DNA of 64,000 nucleotides. Origin: Chloroflexota bacterium (lineage in GTDB: Bacteria; Chloroflexota; Anaerolineae; Anaerolineales; UBA11579). Under the pieces are notes generated by a model that saw nothing but the letters and a program-made list of their open reading frames with translations, made no database searches and was not told the DNA's origin. The position numbers were made by a program, and so were the translations under genes. This document shows, piece after piece, positions 1 through 9,573 of the stretch (position 1 is the stretch's first letter; the number at the start of each line of letters is the position of its first letter). Location: contig JABFGG010000001.1 of assembly GCA_013112575.1 (NCBI GenBank), positions 1 to 64,000 on the forward strand, written 5' to 3'.

Positions 1-202
1 CGTGCGCCCCGAGCCGGATCGCCCCCAACCCCGCCTCGACCGCGACGCCAAGAATGGCATGGCCGTCTCCGTAGGCCGCCTGCGCACCTGCAACCTCCTT
101 GACCTCAGCATGGTCTCCGTGGTGCATAACACCCTGCGCGGTGCCGCCAGCGGCGCTATCCTCAATGCTGAATTGTTGGTGCAGCAGGGCTATGTTGAAT
201 AA
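1..202 (+). CDS. asd: Aspartate-semialdehyde dehydrogenase, C-terminal end (5' truncated by window edge)
   Basis: The last 66 codons of a gene that begins before the window. The reading frame starts at base 2 and ends in TAA at 200-202. The tail carries the family's C-terminal signature: RPQPRLDRD, then VHNTLRGAASGAILNAELL, the conserved helix of aspartate-semialdehyde dehydrogenase. The enzyme makes aspartate semialdehyde in the lysine, threonine and methionine pathways in the cytoplasm. A second, decayed copy of the same tail lies at 1593-1670. The call is firm although the catalytic part is not visible. Confidence 0.85.
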   Translation, partial: VRPEPDRPQPRLDRDAKNGMAVSVGRLRTCNLLDLSMVSVVHNTLRGAASGAILNAELLVQQGYVE

Positions 203-246
203 ACCCAAAGTGATTCGCCTAATTAGAATGAAATTGTTATAATTTC

Positions 247-921
247 TTAGAAGAAAATTCCCGACATGCTTCTAAGCACGGAAAGCGCCATAACCCAACT
301 AAACGCTCCGAAAACTGCGCCAATAATTGCCCGCGCCACTGGCGACATTTCCCAGCCAAATTCACGCACTGCACTGTAAACTCCCGCTGCGATGCCTCCC
401 AGCAATCCAACTATGGCTCCCCAAAATGGGCCAAGGGCTACGTAAATTGAAAAGGGGAAAATGGGTATCTCCAGGCTCCCAATAATTGCTCCGCTTATTG
501 AACCTACAATCATCCCTGCTATCGCGCCAGCCCGAATATCTTGTTTGTTGTAGCCAAGATCAAGCCTTCTATTGATGATATCGACGATAATGTCTCTAAA
601 AACTCGCAAACCTAATTGAGAGACCCTTGCATAGTCGGCAAAAAGTTCTTCCGCGACCGGGTCATCAATGGGCGGGTGATCTTTTGCATACATCATGCTT
701 TTTCGATACACACCATTGGGATATAGTGGCCCGATAACAGGTTTGATCCGGATTTCTTCATATATTTCATTGTGATGTTCTTCAAGATGGGACATCAATT
801 TTTTGTACCTGCTGTAATGGACTTCGTTATAAACAAAGATTAACAAAAAGAAGAGGATAACGAATATAGCAATAACAAAATAATATGCGGCAGTGATCCA
901 AAACCAGATCATTTCTAGCAT
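247..921 (-). CDS. Unrecognised membrane protein with glycine-rich C-terminal helices
   Basis: A 224-residue protein of no family I recognise. Residues about 5-32 form a strongly hydrophobic helix. A charged middle follows, with His/Glu-rich HLEEHHNEIYEE near residue 46. From about residue 128 there are three or four helices full of small-xxx-small motifs (AGAIAGMIVGSISGAIIG, GAIVGLLGGIAAGV, AIIGAVFGAF), a glycine-zipper pattern typical of tightly packed or oligomeric membrane helices. It lies convergent to asd with 44 bases between the stops. Function is unknown. Confidence 0.7.
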   Translation of the reverse strand: MLEMIWFWITAAYYFVIAIFVILFFLLIFVYNEVHYSRYKKLMSHLEEHHNEIYEEIRIKPVIGPLYPNGVYRKSMMYAKDHPPIDDPVAEELFADYARVSQLGLRVFRDIIVDIINRRLDLGYNKQDIRAGAIAGMIVGSISGAIIGSLEIPIFPFSIYVALGPFWGAIVGLLGGIAAGVYSAVREFGWEMSPVARAIIGAVFGAFSWVMALSVLRSMSGIFF

Positions 922-999
922 TACTTTCTACTCTCCTTTGCATCCAACTGGTAATTGCCGGCCATGACGTTTGTCCACCATCTCTAAATAGCCTTAATT

Positions 1000-1443
1000 T
1001 TATGGAATACGCAATGGGTACGCGTAATACTGCGCAGGCGTGAAATTTCGCAGATTGATGTAGGTGTTGGCCAGAAAACGCGTGAACAGAATAACGGTAT
1101 AGATCAGAAAGCCGGTCGCGAAAGACATTGGGGTGAAGAAGGGAATCAGGAAGAACCAGTAGATGAGATTATGGGCAGTCATTATGATTCGGTTTAAGCC
1201 ACTCAGGTTTGTTTTGTTTACCGGGTCAGCGGAATTTTCCAGGAGCCACGCGAACCGCGCGGATGAATGCAGCTCGAGGATCAGTCAGAACAGCGCCCCG
1301 ACCAGAGAAAGGACAATCATACCTGTTTGTGTACTGCCAAAGGGGGTCAATAGTCCATAAGCCGCAAAGGCAAATGTGGGCACGCCCTGCACGAGAGTGA
1401 TGGTGTAATTCCAGCGCAGGGTCAGGAGGTTTTCTTTGGTCAT
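1000..1443 (-). pseudogene. Small membrane-protein gene with an in-frame TGA
   Basis: Translation from ATG 1443 (RBS-like AAAGGAAA just upstream) gives MTKENLLTLRW and about 52 residues, then TGA at 1285-1287. The same frame continues without another stop for 94 codons to TAA at about 1000, adding a Trp-rich segment and two further hydrophobic helices (YWFFLIPFF, FATGFLIYTVILF). Read through, the product is about 147 residues with four hydrophobic stretches. One G-to-A change of a TGG Trp codon explains the stop. No selenocysteine context is evident, so a recent nonsense pseudogene is the simplest reading. Family not recognised. Confidence 0.65.
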
Positions 1444-1592
1444 TCTATTTCCTTTTTTGAATGACGAACTGAGTGCTTTCAATAGAATACAGTCTTATAT
1501 GCCGAAAATCAATCAATGCCATCCAACCAGGTCATATTTCTCGGCTCCCCCACATTTCCCCCATACCAAAATTCACGCTGCAGAGCATCAAC

Positions 1593-1670
1593 GTCATGCA
1601 CAACACCTTGCGCGGTGCTGCCAGCGGTGCCATCCTCAACACCGAGTTACTGGTGCAAGCGTTATATTAA
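1593..1670 (+). pseudogene. Remnant of a second asd 3' end
   Basis: Codons 1593-1670 read VMHNTLRGAASGAILNTELL and stop at TAA, matching the asd tail at 119-202 almost residue for residue. The nucleotide differences are mostly at third positions, so the two copies diverged while both coded for protein. Upstream homology ends abruptly at about 1590, so the rest of the gene is gone. It may be the scar of a lost paralogue, or the far end of a segment inserted at or near asd. Confidence 0.7.
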
Positions 1671-1712
1671 ATGAAATTTGGATATTTACTAACTCACCTA
1701 CCCTTTGTCTAA

Positions 1713-2228
1713 TTATGAATTGCTCTCCCTTTTTTCCTTCGTGATATTTATAAATCGCGCCCTAAACTCCGCATATTTGATTGCATCGTAGATACTCAAG
1801 AATGTCGCCAATAAAGCATATGAAACCACCAATGAATGCAAAACCAGCCAATTTTTTGGAAATATTAGATTTGGAGTAATGCTGAGATCATGATCTAAAA
1901 CCGAGATAAACAAGACAATTGAAAAGACTAAACCAACAAAAAGAACCGACAAGGTATATTTGAACGTTCCTATTATCTTGGTATAGTTCTTATTCTCTTC
2001 CATAAAATTAATAAAATCATCATCTCCAGCAGTAATGAGAATTGCTAGTGCAGCAAAAAAGATTGAGAATACAATAGATAGCACAGAAATACTAACTTCA
2101 AATATCTGTTTAGCAGCACTATACTGGATCCCATCGAAGAACGAGTGAACAATACCAGCAACTAAAAATGCCCCTAATAAATCTACTGAGAGAATGTACT
2201 TCCTAAACAATCGTTGTACTCTTTTCAT
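1713..2228 (-). CDS. Four-helix membrane protein, downstream partner of the 2225-3058 gene
   Basis: A 171-residue protein with about four hydrophobic segments (near residues 16-32, 42-66, 90-110, 127-145) and short charged ends; no family recognised. Its ATG overlaps the stop of the gene at 2225-3058 by four bases, so the two are translationally coupled. The pair is clearly more AT-rich than the neighbouring trp operon, which suggests acquisition from elsewhere. A soluble protein coupled to a small multi-pass partner recalls sensor/effector pairs of accessory or defence modules, but nothing here proves that role. Confidence 0.7.
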   Translation of the reverse strand: MKRVQRLFRKYILSVDLLGAFLVAGIVHSFFDGIQYSAAKQIFEVSISVLSIVFSIFFAALAILITAGDDDFINFMEENKNYTKIIGTFKYTLSVLFVGLVFSIVLFISVLDHDLSITPNLIFPKNWLVLHSLVVSYALLATFLSIYDAIKYAEFRARFINITKEKRESNS

Positions 2229-3058
2229 TCAACCATTCTTTCCCAAATTCTCTGAAAATATGGCATCAATTGTTCTAAATCGCTAATGGGTTCTTCATGA
2301 AAAATAACAGGCGCAGTGTACGGAGAATCACTAGTATTAATTGTTGTATGGCGTCCTTCTAGCTCCCCAGAAATGCTTGCCTGCCCATAACCATCGGCAG
2401 CCATAATTACACCTTTATATGCCTCATCACCTAATACACTATCTAGGTTCAACCCATTTTCCCCTCCCTCAATTACTTGCTGAATTCGACTTGCCTCAAG
2501 GTTTTTAAGTCGTTCATCTAACTCTCTGTATTCATCCCTATTACTTGGATTTGTTGGATGAACATTGAATGATATTCTGCTAAGTATTTGAAACCTTCTT
2601 AGCGCTTCCTTAATCTCGAATTCTTCATCTACCGACTCTAAAATTGTATTTACGAAAAAGTCTTGGTTTGCCGCATTAATTATTTCAGCAGTTATTTCAC
2701 GAAATTGTTTCTCGCTTAGCCTACTTTTGATTGGCCTATACGCCACAACACCACTTCTATAATGAATAAAAAATCTAGATTTTGCTATCACGCCTTGAGG
2801 TAATCCTCCCTCAATTAACTCGTGTTCTTCCTCATCAACAATCTCGCCTTCCAGTAATTTTTTATATTTAACCAGCCTTCCAAATGCAAAATCCTCACCA
2901 TCCAATTGAAATTCTGTGGCATCAAAAAAACCATACCTAAACTTTCCATGTATCGCAACCTCATCTGTCCTAACAGAATCATGAATAAGTTGCCTTTTAT
3001 CAGGAATGTGACCAACCATATTTAATCTTGCGAAATTATAAATTCTTATTCTAGCCAT
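2225..3058 (-). CDS. Unrecognised soluble protein, upstream partner of a membrane protein
   Basis: A 277-residue protein with no signal peptide and no membrane segment. It begins MARIRIYNFARLN, has a central segment IAKSRFFIHYRSGVVAYRP (about residues 92-110) and a charged C-terminal half with a likely helical stretch (YRELDERLKNLEASRIQQVIEGG). The overall plan resembles DUF4747-type proteins, but I hold that comparison weakly. It overlaps the membrane-protein gene downstream by four bases. Low G+C relative to its surroundings suggests horizontal origin. Confidence 0.65.
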   Translation of the reverse strand: MARIRIYNFARLNMVGHIPDKRQLIHDSVRTDEVAIHGKFRYGFFDATEFQLDGEDFAFGRLVKYKKLLEGEIVDEEEHELIEGGLPQGVIAKSRFFIHYRSGVVAYRPIKSRLSEKQFREITAEIINAANQDFFVNTILESVDEEFEIKEALRRFQILSRISFNVHPTNPSNRDEYRELDERLKNLEASRIQQVIEGGENGLNLDSVLGDEAYKGVIMAADGYGQASISGELEGRHTTINTSDSPYTAPVIFHEEPISDLEQLMPYFQRIWERMVE

Positions 3059-3431
3059 TAGTGTCCTCCCGGCAAAATATCATTTTACTAGTGTACATTA
3101 AAAGATCAAAAGGTCAAAAATCTTGTAATAATATGATATGAATTGAAGCCAAGGTGGTGAAGTCAGACTTTCAAAACCGCTCTCCCTGCATTTTCTACAC
3201 AAGGCTGTCAGTCTGAAACCAAAAGTTTCATTTTTTGTGCTCAAAAGGTACATTAACCCTACATACAGGTACATTAAATCACCCCTTTTCAACCTGTTTC
3301 CGTCTCTCAAACCCCACATCTTCTGCCCAAACGGCTCATCATCCCACATATGGCGGTCCTAGTACCCACCCCCTGCAAACACCCTACATTAATACATTAA
3401 CCACTCGGTTAACTATTTCTCTAGCCTATCA
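3059..3431. other. Intergenic region between the two-gene cassette and the aro-trp operon
   Basis: About 370 bases with no convincing gene. It contains three copies of the word TACATTAA spaced irregularly (about 3096, 3248 and 3271) and AT-rich stretches compatible with the promoter of the minus-strand cassette. The right end holds the hairpin at 3422-3439. An 83-codon open frame on the minus strand has no credible composition or start and is not called. Confidence 0.5.
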
Positions 3432-3439
3432 CTAGGCTA
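3422..3439 (-). terminator. Short hairpin at the end of the aro-trp operon
   Basis: TAGCCTA (3422-3428) and TAGGCTA (3433-3439) form a perfect 7-bp stem with a 4-base loop overlapping the aroF stop codon. No strong T-run follows on the minus strand, so a weak intrinsic terminator or a 3'-end stabilising hairpin are both possible. Confidence 0.4.
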
Positions 3440-4469
3440 CAATTTTTGGCTGCTCTGCCAGCGTGCGCCCCATCGCCTCTGCAATGGCCCCCACCTGTTT
3501 CACCAGCCCCGCAAAACGTTCCGGCTTCAACGACTGCGCCCCATCAGAAACCGCCTCATTGGGCCGCGGGTGCACCTCGATGATCAGCCCATCCGCCCCC
3601 GCCGCAATGCTCGCCCGCGCAATGGCCTCTACGTATTCCCAATGCCCCGTGCTGTGGCTGGGGTCCACGATCACTGGCAAATGCGTCAGCGATTTCAGCA
3701 CTGGCACCGCATTGATATCCGTCGTGTTGCGCGTCGAGTTCTCAAAAGTGCGGATGCCACGCTCACACAACATCACCCGCCGGTTCCCACACGACAGGAT
3801 ATATTCCGCCGACATCAGGAACTCCTCGATGGTGGCCGACATACCCCGCTTCAACATCACCGGCTTTTGGCTTTCACCCACCGCCCGCAGCAAGTCGTAG
3901 TTCTGCATGTTGCGCGTCCCGATCTGGAACACGTCGGCATATTTGCCCACCAGCGGCACCTGCTCCGGTGCCATCACCTCCGTCCACACCGGCATCCCCG
4001 TGCGCTGCCGCGCCTCGGCCAGTAATTGCAAACCCTCCTCCCCCATCCCTTGAAACGAGTACGGCGAGGTGCGCGGCTTAAAAGCACCCCCGCGTAAAGC
4101 ATGCCCCCCCGCCTCCACTACCGCGTCTGCCGTTTCCATGAGCTGCTCACGCCCCTCCACGGAGCACGGCCCGCCGATGATGGCGATCTCTTCACTGCCT
4201 ACATTCAAGCCTTTGACCGAGATGGATGTATTCTCCGGGTGAAATTCACGCGAGGCTAGTTTATAAGGCCGTGTGATGGGGAAGGTGCGGTCCACCCCGG
4301 GCATCAACAGGAATTGATCCGGGTCAATGGCTGCCGTGTTGCTGACCACCGCGATCAGCGTGATATCTTTGCCGCTCGATAAGTGGGCCTGCATCCCCAA
4401 ACTTTCCACCAGGGCCACCACTGCGCTGATCTGCGCCTGAGTGGCGTTGGCTTGCATAACGATCATCAT
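3432..4469 (-). CDS. aroF: 3-deoxy-7-phosphoheptulonate synthase (DAHP synthase, class I-beta type)
   Basis: Condenses phosphoenolpyruvate and erythrose 4-phosphate in the first step of the shikimate pathway, which supplies chorismate to the trp enzymes encoded upstream. The 345 residues show an N-terminal ferredoxin-like regulatory domain (about 1-70) and then the TIM-barrel core with [33 protein letters not shown] and DPSHSTGH, all standard metal/PEP/E4P motifs. The N-terminal domain is that of the Thermotoga-like, feedback-sensitive group. It follows trpA by 24 bases and is the last gene of the operon. Start taken at ATG 4469; ATG 4466 is equally possible. Confidence 0.93.
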   Translation of the reverse strand: MMIVMQANATQAQISAVVALVESLGMQAHLSSGKDITLIAVVSNTAAIDPDQFLLMPGVDRTFPITRPYKLASREFHPENTSISVKGLNVGSEEIAIIGGPCSVEGREQLMETADAVVEAGGHALRGGAFKPRTSPYSFQGMGEEGLQLLAEARQRTGMPVWTEVMAPEQVPLVGKYADVFQIGTRNMQNYDLLRAVGESQKPVMLKRGMSATIEEFLMSAEYILSCGNRRVMLCERGIRTFENSTRNTTDINAVPVLKSLTHLPVIVDPSHSTGHWEYVEAIARASIAAGADGLIIEVHPRPNEAVSDGAQSLKPERFAGLVKQVGAIAEAMGRTLAEQPKIVA

Positions 4470-4493
4470 AATTAAATTGCCTTCTCTATACGA

Positions 4494-5297
4494 CTAAACT
4501 TTTTCTGCTGTATTCAGTGCTGATGCCATCTCCCCAACCATCTTGCTCACCGCAGCCACCGGGTCATCGGCATCCGTGGCCGCTTTGATCAAGGCCGACC
4601 CGACAATTACACCGTCAGCCGCCGACCCAACAGCCTGCACCTGTTCAGGCGTTGAGATGCCAAAACCCACCGCCAGCGGTTTATCCGATAATTGACGCGT
4701 GCGCGTGATGAACTGGTTAAGTTGCTCCGATAAGGCTTCGCGCTCCCCGGTGATACCGATCACAGATACCAAATAGGTGAATCCACGTGAGGCTGTGATT
4801 ACGAGTTTAGCGCGTTCCGGCTCACTGTTGGGGGATAGCAGGAAGCTAATACCCAGCTTGTGTTTTTCTATATGCTCGAGCATCTCTTGGGCTTCTTCCG
4901 GCGGCAGGTCGGGGATGATGAAACCGTTAGCCCCCGCTTCCGCCGCCGCCCCCACGAACTCCGCCAGGCCATAGGTCAGGATGGGATTGTAGTAGCCCAT
5001 CAGCATGAAAGGGATTTCTATGCCACGCGCTCGCAATTCGCGCACCGCTTCCAGGCAACTGGCTGCATTGACACCCTGTTCTAGCGCCACCTGCGTGCTG
5101 TGCTGGATAGTCGGGCCGTCTGCCAACGGGTCCGAGAAGGGAATGCCCAATTCCATCAGGTCAGCCCCTGCTTCGGCACAGGCCTGCACAATATCAATAG
5201 AAGTTTCCATATCAGGATAGCCCAGTGTGAAATAGGGCATGAAGGCCGGGCGCCCCTTCTCAAAGGCAGTTTCGATCTTTTCAAGAGGGGTGCTCAT
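4494..5297 (-). CDS. trpA: Tryptophan synthase alpha chain
   Basis: Cleaves indole-3-glycerol phosphate to indole and glyceraldehyde 3-phosphate and passes indole to TrpB through the alpha2-beta2 tunnel. The 267-residue length is normal. The catalytic Glu sits at about residue 49 in [16 protein letters not shown], the IIPDLPPEE loop holds the catalytic Asp, and the phosphate-binding [10 protein letters not shown] and [10 protein letters not shown] segments are present. Its start overlaps the trpB stop by four bases. Confidence 0.97.
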   Translation of the reverse strand: MSTPLEKIETAFEKGRPAFMPYFTLGYPDMETSIDIVQACAEAGADLMELGIPFSDPLADGPTIQHSTQVALEQGVNAASCLEAVRELRARGIEIPFMLMGYYNPILTYGLAEFVGAAAEAGANGFIIPDLPPEEAQEMLEHIEKHKLGISFLLSPNSEPERAKLVITASRGFTYLVSVIGITGEREALSEQLNQFITRTRQLSDKPLAVGFGISTPEQVQAVGSAADGVIVGSALIKAATDADDPVAAVSKMVGEMASALNTAEKV

Positions 5298-6502
5298 TGG
5301 TTCTGCTCCTCGTCAAGCGCCTGTATCACCGTGTCCAAATCTTTGTCGCCGCGCCCGGACAGGTTGACAACCATAATGCTATCCGGCGACATCTGCGGGG
5401 CGCGCTTGACGGCCTCGGCCACAGCGTGCGCCGACTCCAGCGCAGGGATGATACCTTCCAATTCGCACAACAATTCAAAGGCTTCCAGCGTTTCCTGGTC
5501 GGTGGCGTAAGTGTAATGAGCACGTTCCAGTTCGCGCAGGTGGGTGTGCTCAGGCCCCACGGCAGCGTAATCCAGTCCGGCGCTGATGCTGTGCGTCAGG
5601 GCGATCTGGCCGTCCTTATCTTGAAGCACGTAGGTGTAGGAACCATGCAAAACGCCCGGGCGTCCCATTTCGGGGGCAGAGAAGCGCGCCGCATGTTTGC
5701 CGCTATCTACCCCTTCCCCACCCGCCTCCACACCAATCAGGTCAATGTCTTCGTCCGCAATGAAATCGTGGAAGATGCCAATCGCGTTGGAACCGCCGCC
5801 CACACAGGCCACGATGGTATCCGGCAGACGCTCTTCTGCGCCTGTGATCTGCTGACGGGTTTCCCTGCCAATCACGGATTGGAAATCGCGCACGATGGTG
5901 GGATAGGGGTGTGGCCCTAACGCTGAGCCTAATAGATAATGTGTGCTTTCAACGTTGGTGACCCAATCGCGGATGGCCTCATTGATGGCATCCTTCAGCG
6001 TTTTGGAGCCGCTATCCACAGCCTGCACCTCGGCACCCAGCAAACGCATGCGAAAGACATTGGGGGCCTGACGGGCCATGTCCACCGTGCCCATATAGAC
6101 GACACAGTCCAGGCCCAGCAAAGCGCAGGCAGTGGCGGTTGCCACCCCATGCTGGCCTGCTCCTGTCTCGGCAATCACGCGGGCCTTGCCCATACGTTTG
6201 GCCAGTAAAGCCTGACCGAGAGCGTTGTTGATCTTGTGGGCACCGGAGTGGGCCAAGTCCTCACGTTTGAGATATATCTTTGCGCCGCCGAGGTGTTCGC
6301 TCAGACGTTTAGCGTAAGACAGGGGCGTGGGCCGACCGACATAGGTTTGCAATAATCCATCGAACACGGCTTTAAAAGCCGTGTCGTTCTGGGATTGGAT
6401 GTGAGCCTGCTCCAGTTCCTGTAATGCGGGCATCAGCGTTTCCGGAACGAATTGGCCACCATAGGCGCCGAACTTTTGCGGCAGTTGCGTGATCGTGTTC
6501 AT
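5294..6502 (-). CDS. trpB: Tryptophan synthase beta chain
   Basis: PLP enzyme that joins indole and serine to give tryptophan. In 402 residues it shows the TrpB1 signature [19 protein letters not shown] with the PLP-binding Lys at about residue 90, the GAGQHG loop, the phosphate-binding GGGSNAIG and the C-terminal NLSGRGDKD. It overlaps trpF upstream and trpA downstream by four bases each, consistent with coupled translation of the two synthase subunits. Confidence 0.97.
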   Translation of the reverse strand: MNTITQLPQKFGAYGGQFVPETLMPALQELEQAHIQSQNDTAFKAVFDGLLQTYVGRPTPLSYAKRLSEHLGGAKIYLKREDLAHSGAHKINNALGQALLAKRMGKARVIAETGAGQHGVATATACALLGLDCVVYMGTVDMARQAPNVFRMRLLGAEVQAVDSGSKTLKDAINEAIRDWVTNVESTHYLLGSALGPHPYPTIVRDFQSVIGRETRQQITGAEERLPDTIVACVGGGSNAIGIFHDFIADEDIDLIGVEAGGEGVDSGKHAARFSAPEMGRPGVLHGSYTYVLQDKDGQIALTHSISAGLDYAAVGPEHTHLRELERAHYTYATDQETLEAFELLCELEGIIPALESAHAVAEAVKRAPQMSPDSIMVVNLSGRGDKDLDTVIQALDEEQNQ

Positions 6503-7146
6503 GCTTCTTCCTTTATTGCTGCTTGCGCATTCTGGATGAATGCCAGCACTTTCTGTTGATCTTTGATGCCTGGTTCACTTTCTACCCCCGAAGCCACATC
6601 CACACCCCAGGGCTGTACCTGCTGAACGGCTGCACCTACATTTTCGGGTTTGAGGCCACCGGCCAACAAAATATCGTGCTCAGTAGTGAGTTTTGCTGCC
6701 AGGCCCCAATCGCCGGTCTGGCCTGTGCCACCATATTCTCCGGGGCGATAGGCGTCAATCAGCAAGGCGGGGGGCCTACTGCGCAGCGGATATTCCCGTA
6801 AAGCCGTTTGGGCTTCTTCCAACGATTGCGGGCGAATACCCTTGAAGCCTTTCTCGCCTAGAGCTTTCAGGATTTCAGGCTGTTCATCGCCCGATAACTG
6901 CGCCAGGTCCAAGCCGCAAGCTGACATGGTCTCCTTAATCTCATCTAGGGGAGCATTCACAAACACACCCACATTCAGTACGGGCATGTCATTGGCACGC
7001 AAGGCGTTGATGATCTCTTTGCATAATTCGCGTTCGATGTAACGGGAACTCTTAGGATAGAAATTAAAACCCAACATATCTGCCCCGGCCTCGACCGCAG
7101 GGATGGCATCCTCTAATGAAGTGATGCCACAGATCTTAACTTTCAT
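6499..7146 (-). CDS. trpF: Phosphoribosylanthranilate isomerase
   Basis: Isomerises phosphoribosylanthranilate to the carboxyphenylamino-deoxyribulose phosphate used by TrpC. The 215 residues begin KVKICGIT, where the Cys is the catalytic base, and include [23 protein letters not shown] and [14 protein letters not shown] with the catalytic Asp and phosphate-binding loops. It is a stand-alone gene, not fused to trpC, and overlaps both neighbours by four bases. Confidence 0.96.
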   Translation of the reverse strand: MKVKICGITSLEDAIPAVEAGADMLGFNFYPKSSRYIERELCKEIINALRANDMPVLNVGVFVNAPLDEIKETMSACGLDLAQLSGDEQPEILKALGEKGFKGIRPQSLEEAQTALREYPLRSRPPALLIDAYRPGEYGGTGQTGDWGLAAKLTTEHDILLAGGLKPENVGAAVQQVQPWGVDVASGVESEPGIKDQQKVLAFIQNAQAAIKEEA

Positions 7147-7940
7147 GGCACTGCCACCCGTGTCAGGCCCCGCACTTTTTGGCTTACATCGTCCGCGGTC
7201 ACCAAAGCCTCGCCCACCAGCATGGCCTGCACACCCGCTTCAGCCAGGCGCGCAATATCTTCCTGAGACTTGATACCACTCTCCGCGACGACGGTGATGC
7301 CTGCAGGGATGAGGGGGCGCAGGCGTTCCGTGGTTTCCAGGCTGACGCTGAAATCGCGCAGGTCACGGTTGTTGATGCCGAGCACTTTGGCGTTCGAGGT
7401 CAATGCAAGCTCAAGCTCTTTTTCGTCATGCACTTCCACCAGGGCAGTGAGGCTCAATTCGTTCGCAGCATTGATTAGCGTTGTTAGTTCCTCTTTACTC
7501 AGCATGCCTACTATTAAAAGGGCTGCACTGGCCCCGGCCACGCGGGCTTCCAGTAACTGATATTCATCGAAGATGAAATCCTTGCGCAACAAAGGCACGC
7601 CTAAATCCAGCTCGGCGATCTGGAGCAGGTAGTCGAGTGAACCGCCGAAGTATTTCTTATCGGTCAGCACAGATATTGCTGCTGCGCCATTGGTGGCATA
7701 GGTCCGCGCCAACTCAAGTGGCTCAAAAGGGTCAGCCAGAATGCCCTTGCTCGGCGAACGGTGTTTGACCTCTGCGATGAGGCGCGGAGCAGGCAGGTCC
7801 GGGTTTCGCAAAGCAGCGGCAAAATTCGGCACAGCCGGGAGGTCTGCTACTTGCGTCTGTATTTCACTAGCAGGCACGGCTTCTTTGGCCGCCGCAACTT
7901 CCAGTCGCTTGTAGGCGAAGATCTCTTCGAGGATATTCAT
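7143..7940 (-). CDS. trpC: Indole-3-glycerol phosphate synthase
   Basis: Decarboxylates and closes the ring to give indole-3-glycerol phosphate. In 265 residues it shows AEVKHRSPSKG with the catalytic Lys, VLTDKKYFGGS, PLLRKDFI, GINNRDL and VAESGI, the usual barrel motifs. Its ATG starts directly after the trpD stop, and its end overlaps trpF by four bases. Confidence 0.97.
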   Translation of the reverse strand: MNILEEIFAYKRLEVAAAKEAVPASEIQTQVADLPAVPNFAAALRNPDLPAPRLIAEVKHRSPSKGILADPFEPLELARTYATNGAAAISVLTDKKYFGGSLDYLLQIAELDLGVPLLRKDFIFDEYQLLEARVAGASAALLIVGMLSKEELTTLINAANELSLTALVEVHDEKELELALTSNAKVLGINNRDLRDFSVSLETTERLRPLIPAGITVVAESGIKSQEDIARLAEAGVQAMLVGEALVTADDVSQKVRGLTRVAVP

Positions 7941-8969
7941 CTAGCTTCCGTCTGCGAATTCCTGGCTTTTAGTAATCAAACTATCCAATTTTGCCTGGGC
8001 TGCGCCATTTTCCAGCGAGATTCGCGCTTCTTCAAGGCCCGCGGCCACGTCACCGCTTTCCGCAGCCAGGGCCGCGGCCGCATTCAGCAAGACGACATCT
8101 TTACGGGGGCTGTCATCCTCTCCAGACAATAGGGCACGCAGCATGGTGGCATTCAGCTCTGGATCGCCACCGGTCAGGTCTTCCTGGCTGGCAGGGCGCA
8201 AACCCAGTTCGGCAGGGTCGATCTCATAAGTGGAGACGTTCCCGCCTTGTAGATGGCTGACGCGGTTAGGGCCGCTGGTGCTTAATTCGTCCAGGCCACC
8301 TTCGCCATGAATGACCATCGCAGCCTCGCCGCCCAACTCACCCAGCACTTCGGCCAAGGGCCGGGTCAATTCGGGAGCGTAGACACCGATCAACTGGTGG
8401 GCAGCGCCTGCGGGATTGGTGAGTGGCCCTAACAGATTAAAGATAGTGCGTTGGCCCAGTTCACGGCGCGGGCCAATGGCATGTTTCATGGCCGGGTGGA
8501 AGTTGGGGGCGAACATAAAGCCAATGCCGACATCTTCGATGCAGGTAGCTACATCTTCAGGTGACAGATTCAAGTGAACGCCCAGGGTTTCCAGCACGTC
8601 GGCGCTGCCGCATTTGGATGACGCGGCACGGTTGCCATGTTTGGCTACAGGTCGCCCTGCCCCAGCAATGACAAAGGCCGCGGCGGTCGAAATATTAAAA
8701 GTGTGGGCACCATCCCCGCCCGTGCCAGCAGTATCCACCAGGGGCGTACCGTTGCTTTTCACGTTTACTTTTTTAGCCTGAGCGCGCATGGAGCGTGCAC
8801 TGCCGGTGATCTCGGCCACGGTCTCGCCTTTCATACGAAGGCCGACCAGGTAACCGCCAATTTGGGCTGGGGTGGCCTGGCCCGTCATGATGATCTCCAT
8901 GGCAGCTTCGGCTTCTTCCGCTTGCAGGTTTTCTTTTGCCAGCACTTTGGCAATGTAAGGTTTTAACAT
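7941..8969 (-). CDS. trpD: Anthranilate phosphoribosyltransferase
   Basis: Transfers phosphoribose from PRPP to anthranilate. The 342-residue protein has the PRPP-binding DTAGTGGDGAHTFNIST motif, KHGNRAASSKCGSADVLE and GPRRELGQRTIFNLLGPLTNP, all typical of TrpD. It is separate from trpG, which ends 13 bases upstream. Confidence 0.97.
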   Translation of the reverse strand: MLKPYIAKVLAKENLQAEEAEAAMEIIMTGQATPAQIGGYLVGLRMKGETVAEITGSARSMRAQAKKVNVKSNGTPLVDTAGTGGDGAHTFNISTAAAFVIAGAGRPVAKHGNRAASSKCGSADVLETLGVHLNLSPEDVATCIEDVGIGFMFAPNFHPAMKHAIGPRRELGQRTIFNLLGPLTNPAGAAHQLIGVYAPELTRPLAEVLGELGGEAAMVIHGEGGLDELSTSGPNRVSHLQGGNVSTYEIDPAELGLRPASQEDLTGGDPELNATMLRALLSGEDDSPRKDVVLLNAAAALAAESGDVAAGLEEARISLENGAAQAKLDSLITKSQEFADGS

Positions 8970-8982
8970 AATGAACTCCGTG

Positions 8983-9573
8983 TCAGGCCACAGCTTCCCT
9001 GACAGGTGCTTTGATAGCCAGGAAATTGCTCAGGATCTGTTTGCCGTAAGTGGTCAGGATGGATTCGGGATGGAATTGCACACCATAGATGGGGTACTCT
9101 TTATGGCGTAAGCCCATGATCTCACCTTCCTTGGTGAAGGCGCTGATGGCCAATCCCTCAGGTAAATCACCCTCCTCTACAATTAAAGAATGGTAGCGGG
9201 TGGCTTCAAATGGGCTGGGGACACCATCGAATAAGGCATCTTCATAGTGGTAGACCCGTGAGGTTTTGCCGTGCATCAAACGCCCGGCGCGCACCACCAG
9301 GCCCCCAAAAGCTTCGCCAATGCACTGGTGACCCAGGCACACACCCAGAAGAGGGATGCGCGGACCCAATGTGGTGATGAGTTCTTTGGAGATACCGGCA
9401 TCGGATGGATCGCCGGGACCAGGTGAGATCACGATCGAGTCGGGTTGCAGCGCTTCAACTTCTTCAACACTGATAGCATCATTGCGGTAGACCTGCACCT
9501 CAACGCCCAGCTCACCAAGATACTGCACCAGGTTATATGTAAAGGAATCGTAGTTGTCGATAACGACGATCAT
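8983..9573 (-). CDS. trpG: Anthranilate synthase glutamine amidotransferase component
   Basis: Class I glutaminase supplying ammonia to TrpE. In 196 residues it has the triad: Cys at about residue 79 in GVCLGHQ and the His/Glu pair in [26 protein letters not shown] marks the N-terminus. The start overlaps the trpE stop by four bases. In some bacteria the same subunit also serves PabB, which cannot be judged here. Confidence 0.96.
   Translation of the reverse strand: MIVVIDNYDSFTYNLVQYLGELGVEVQVYRNDAISVEEVEALQPDSIVISPGPGDPSDAGISKELITTLGPRIPLLGVCLGHQCIGEAFGGLVVRAGRLMHGKTSRVYHYEDALFDGVPSPFEATRYHSLIVEEGDLPEGLAISAFTKEGEIMGLRHKEYPIYGVQFHPESILTTYGKQILSNFLAIKAPVREAVA

Noticed and set aside
1285..1287. 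TGA as a selenocysteine codon
   Set aside because: No adjacent redox motif or stem-loop suggestive of an insertion element; Trp fits the membrane context, so a nonsense change is simpler.
3098..3349. 83-codon open frame on the minus strand
   Set aside because: No ribosome site, no recognisable composition or family, and it lies in repeat-containing AT-rich intergenic sequence.
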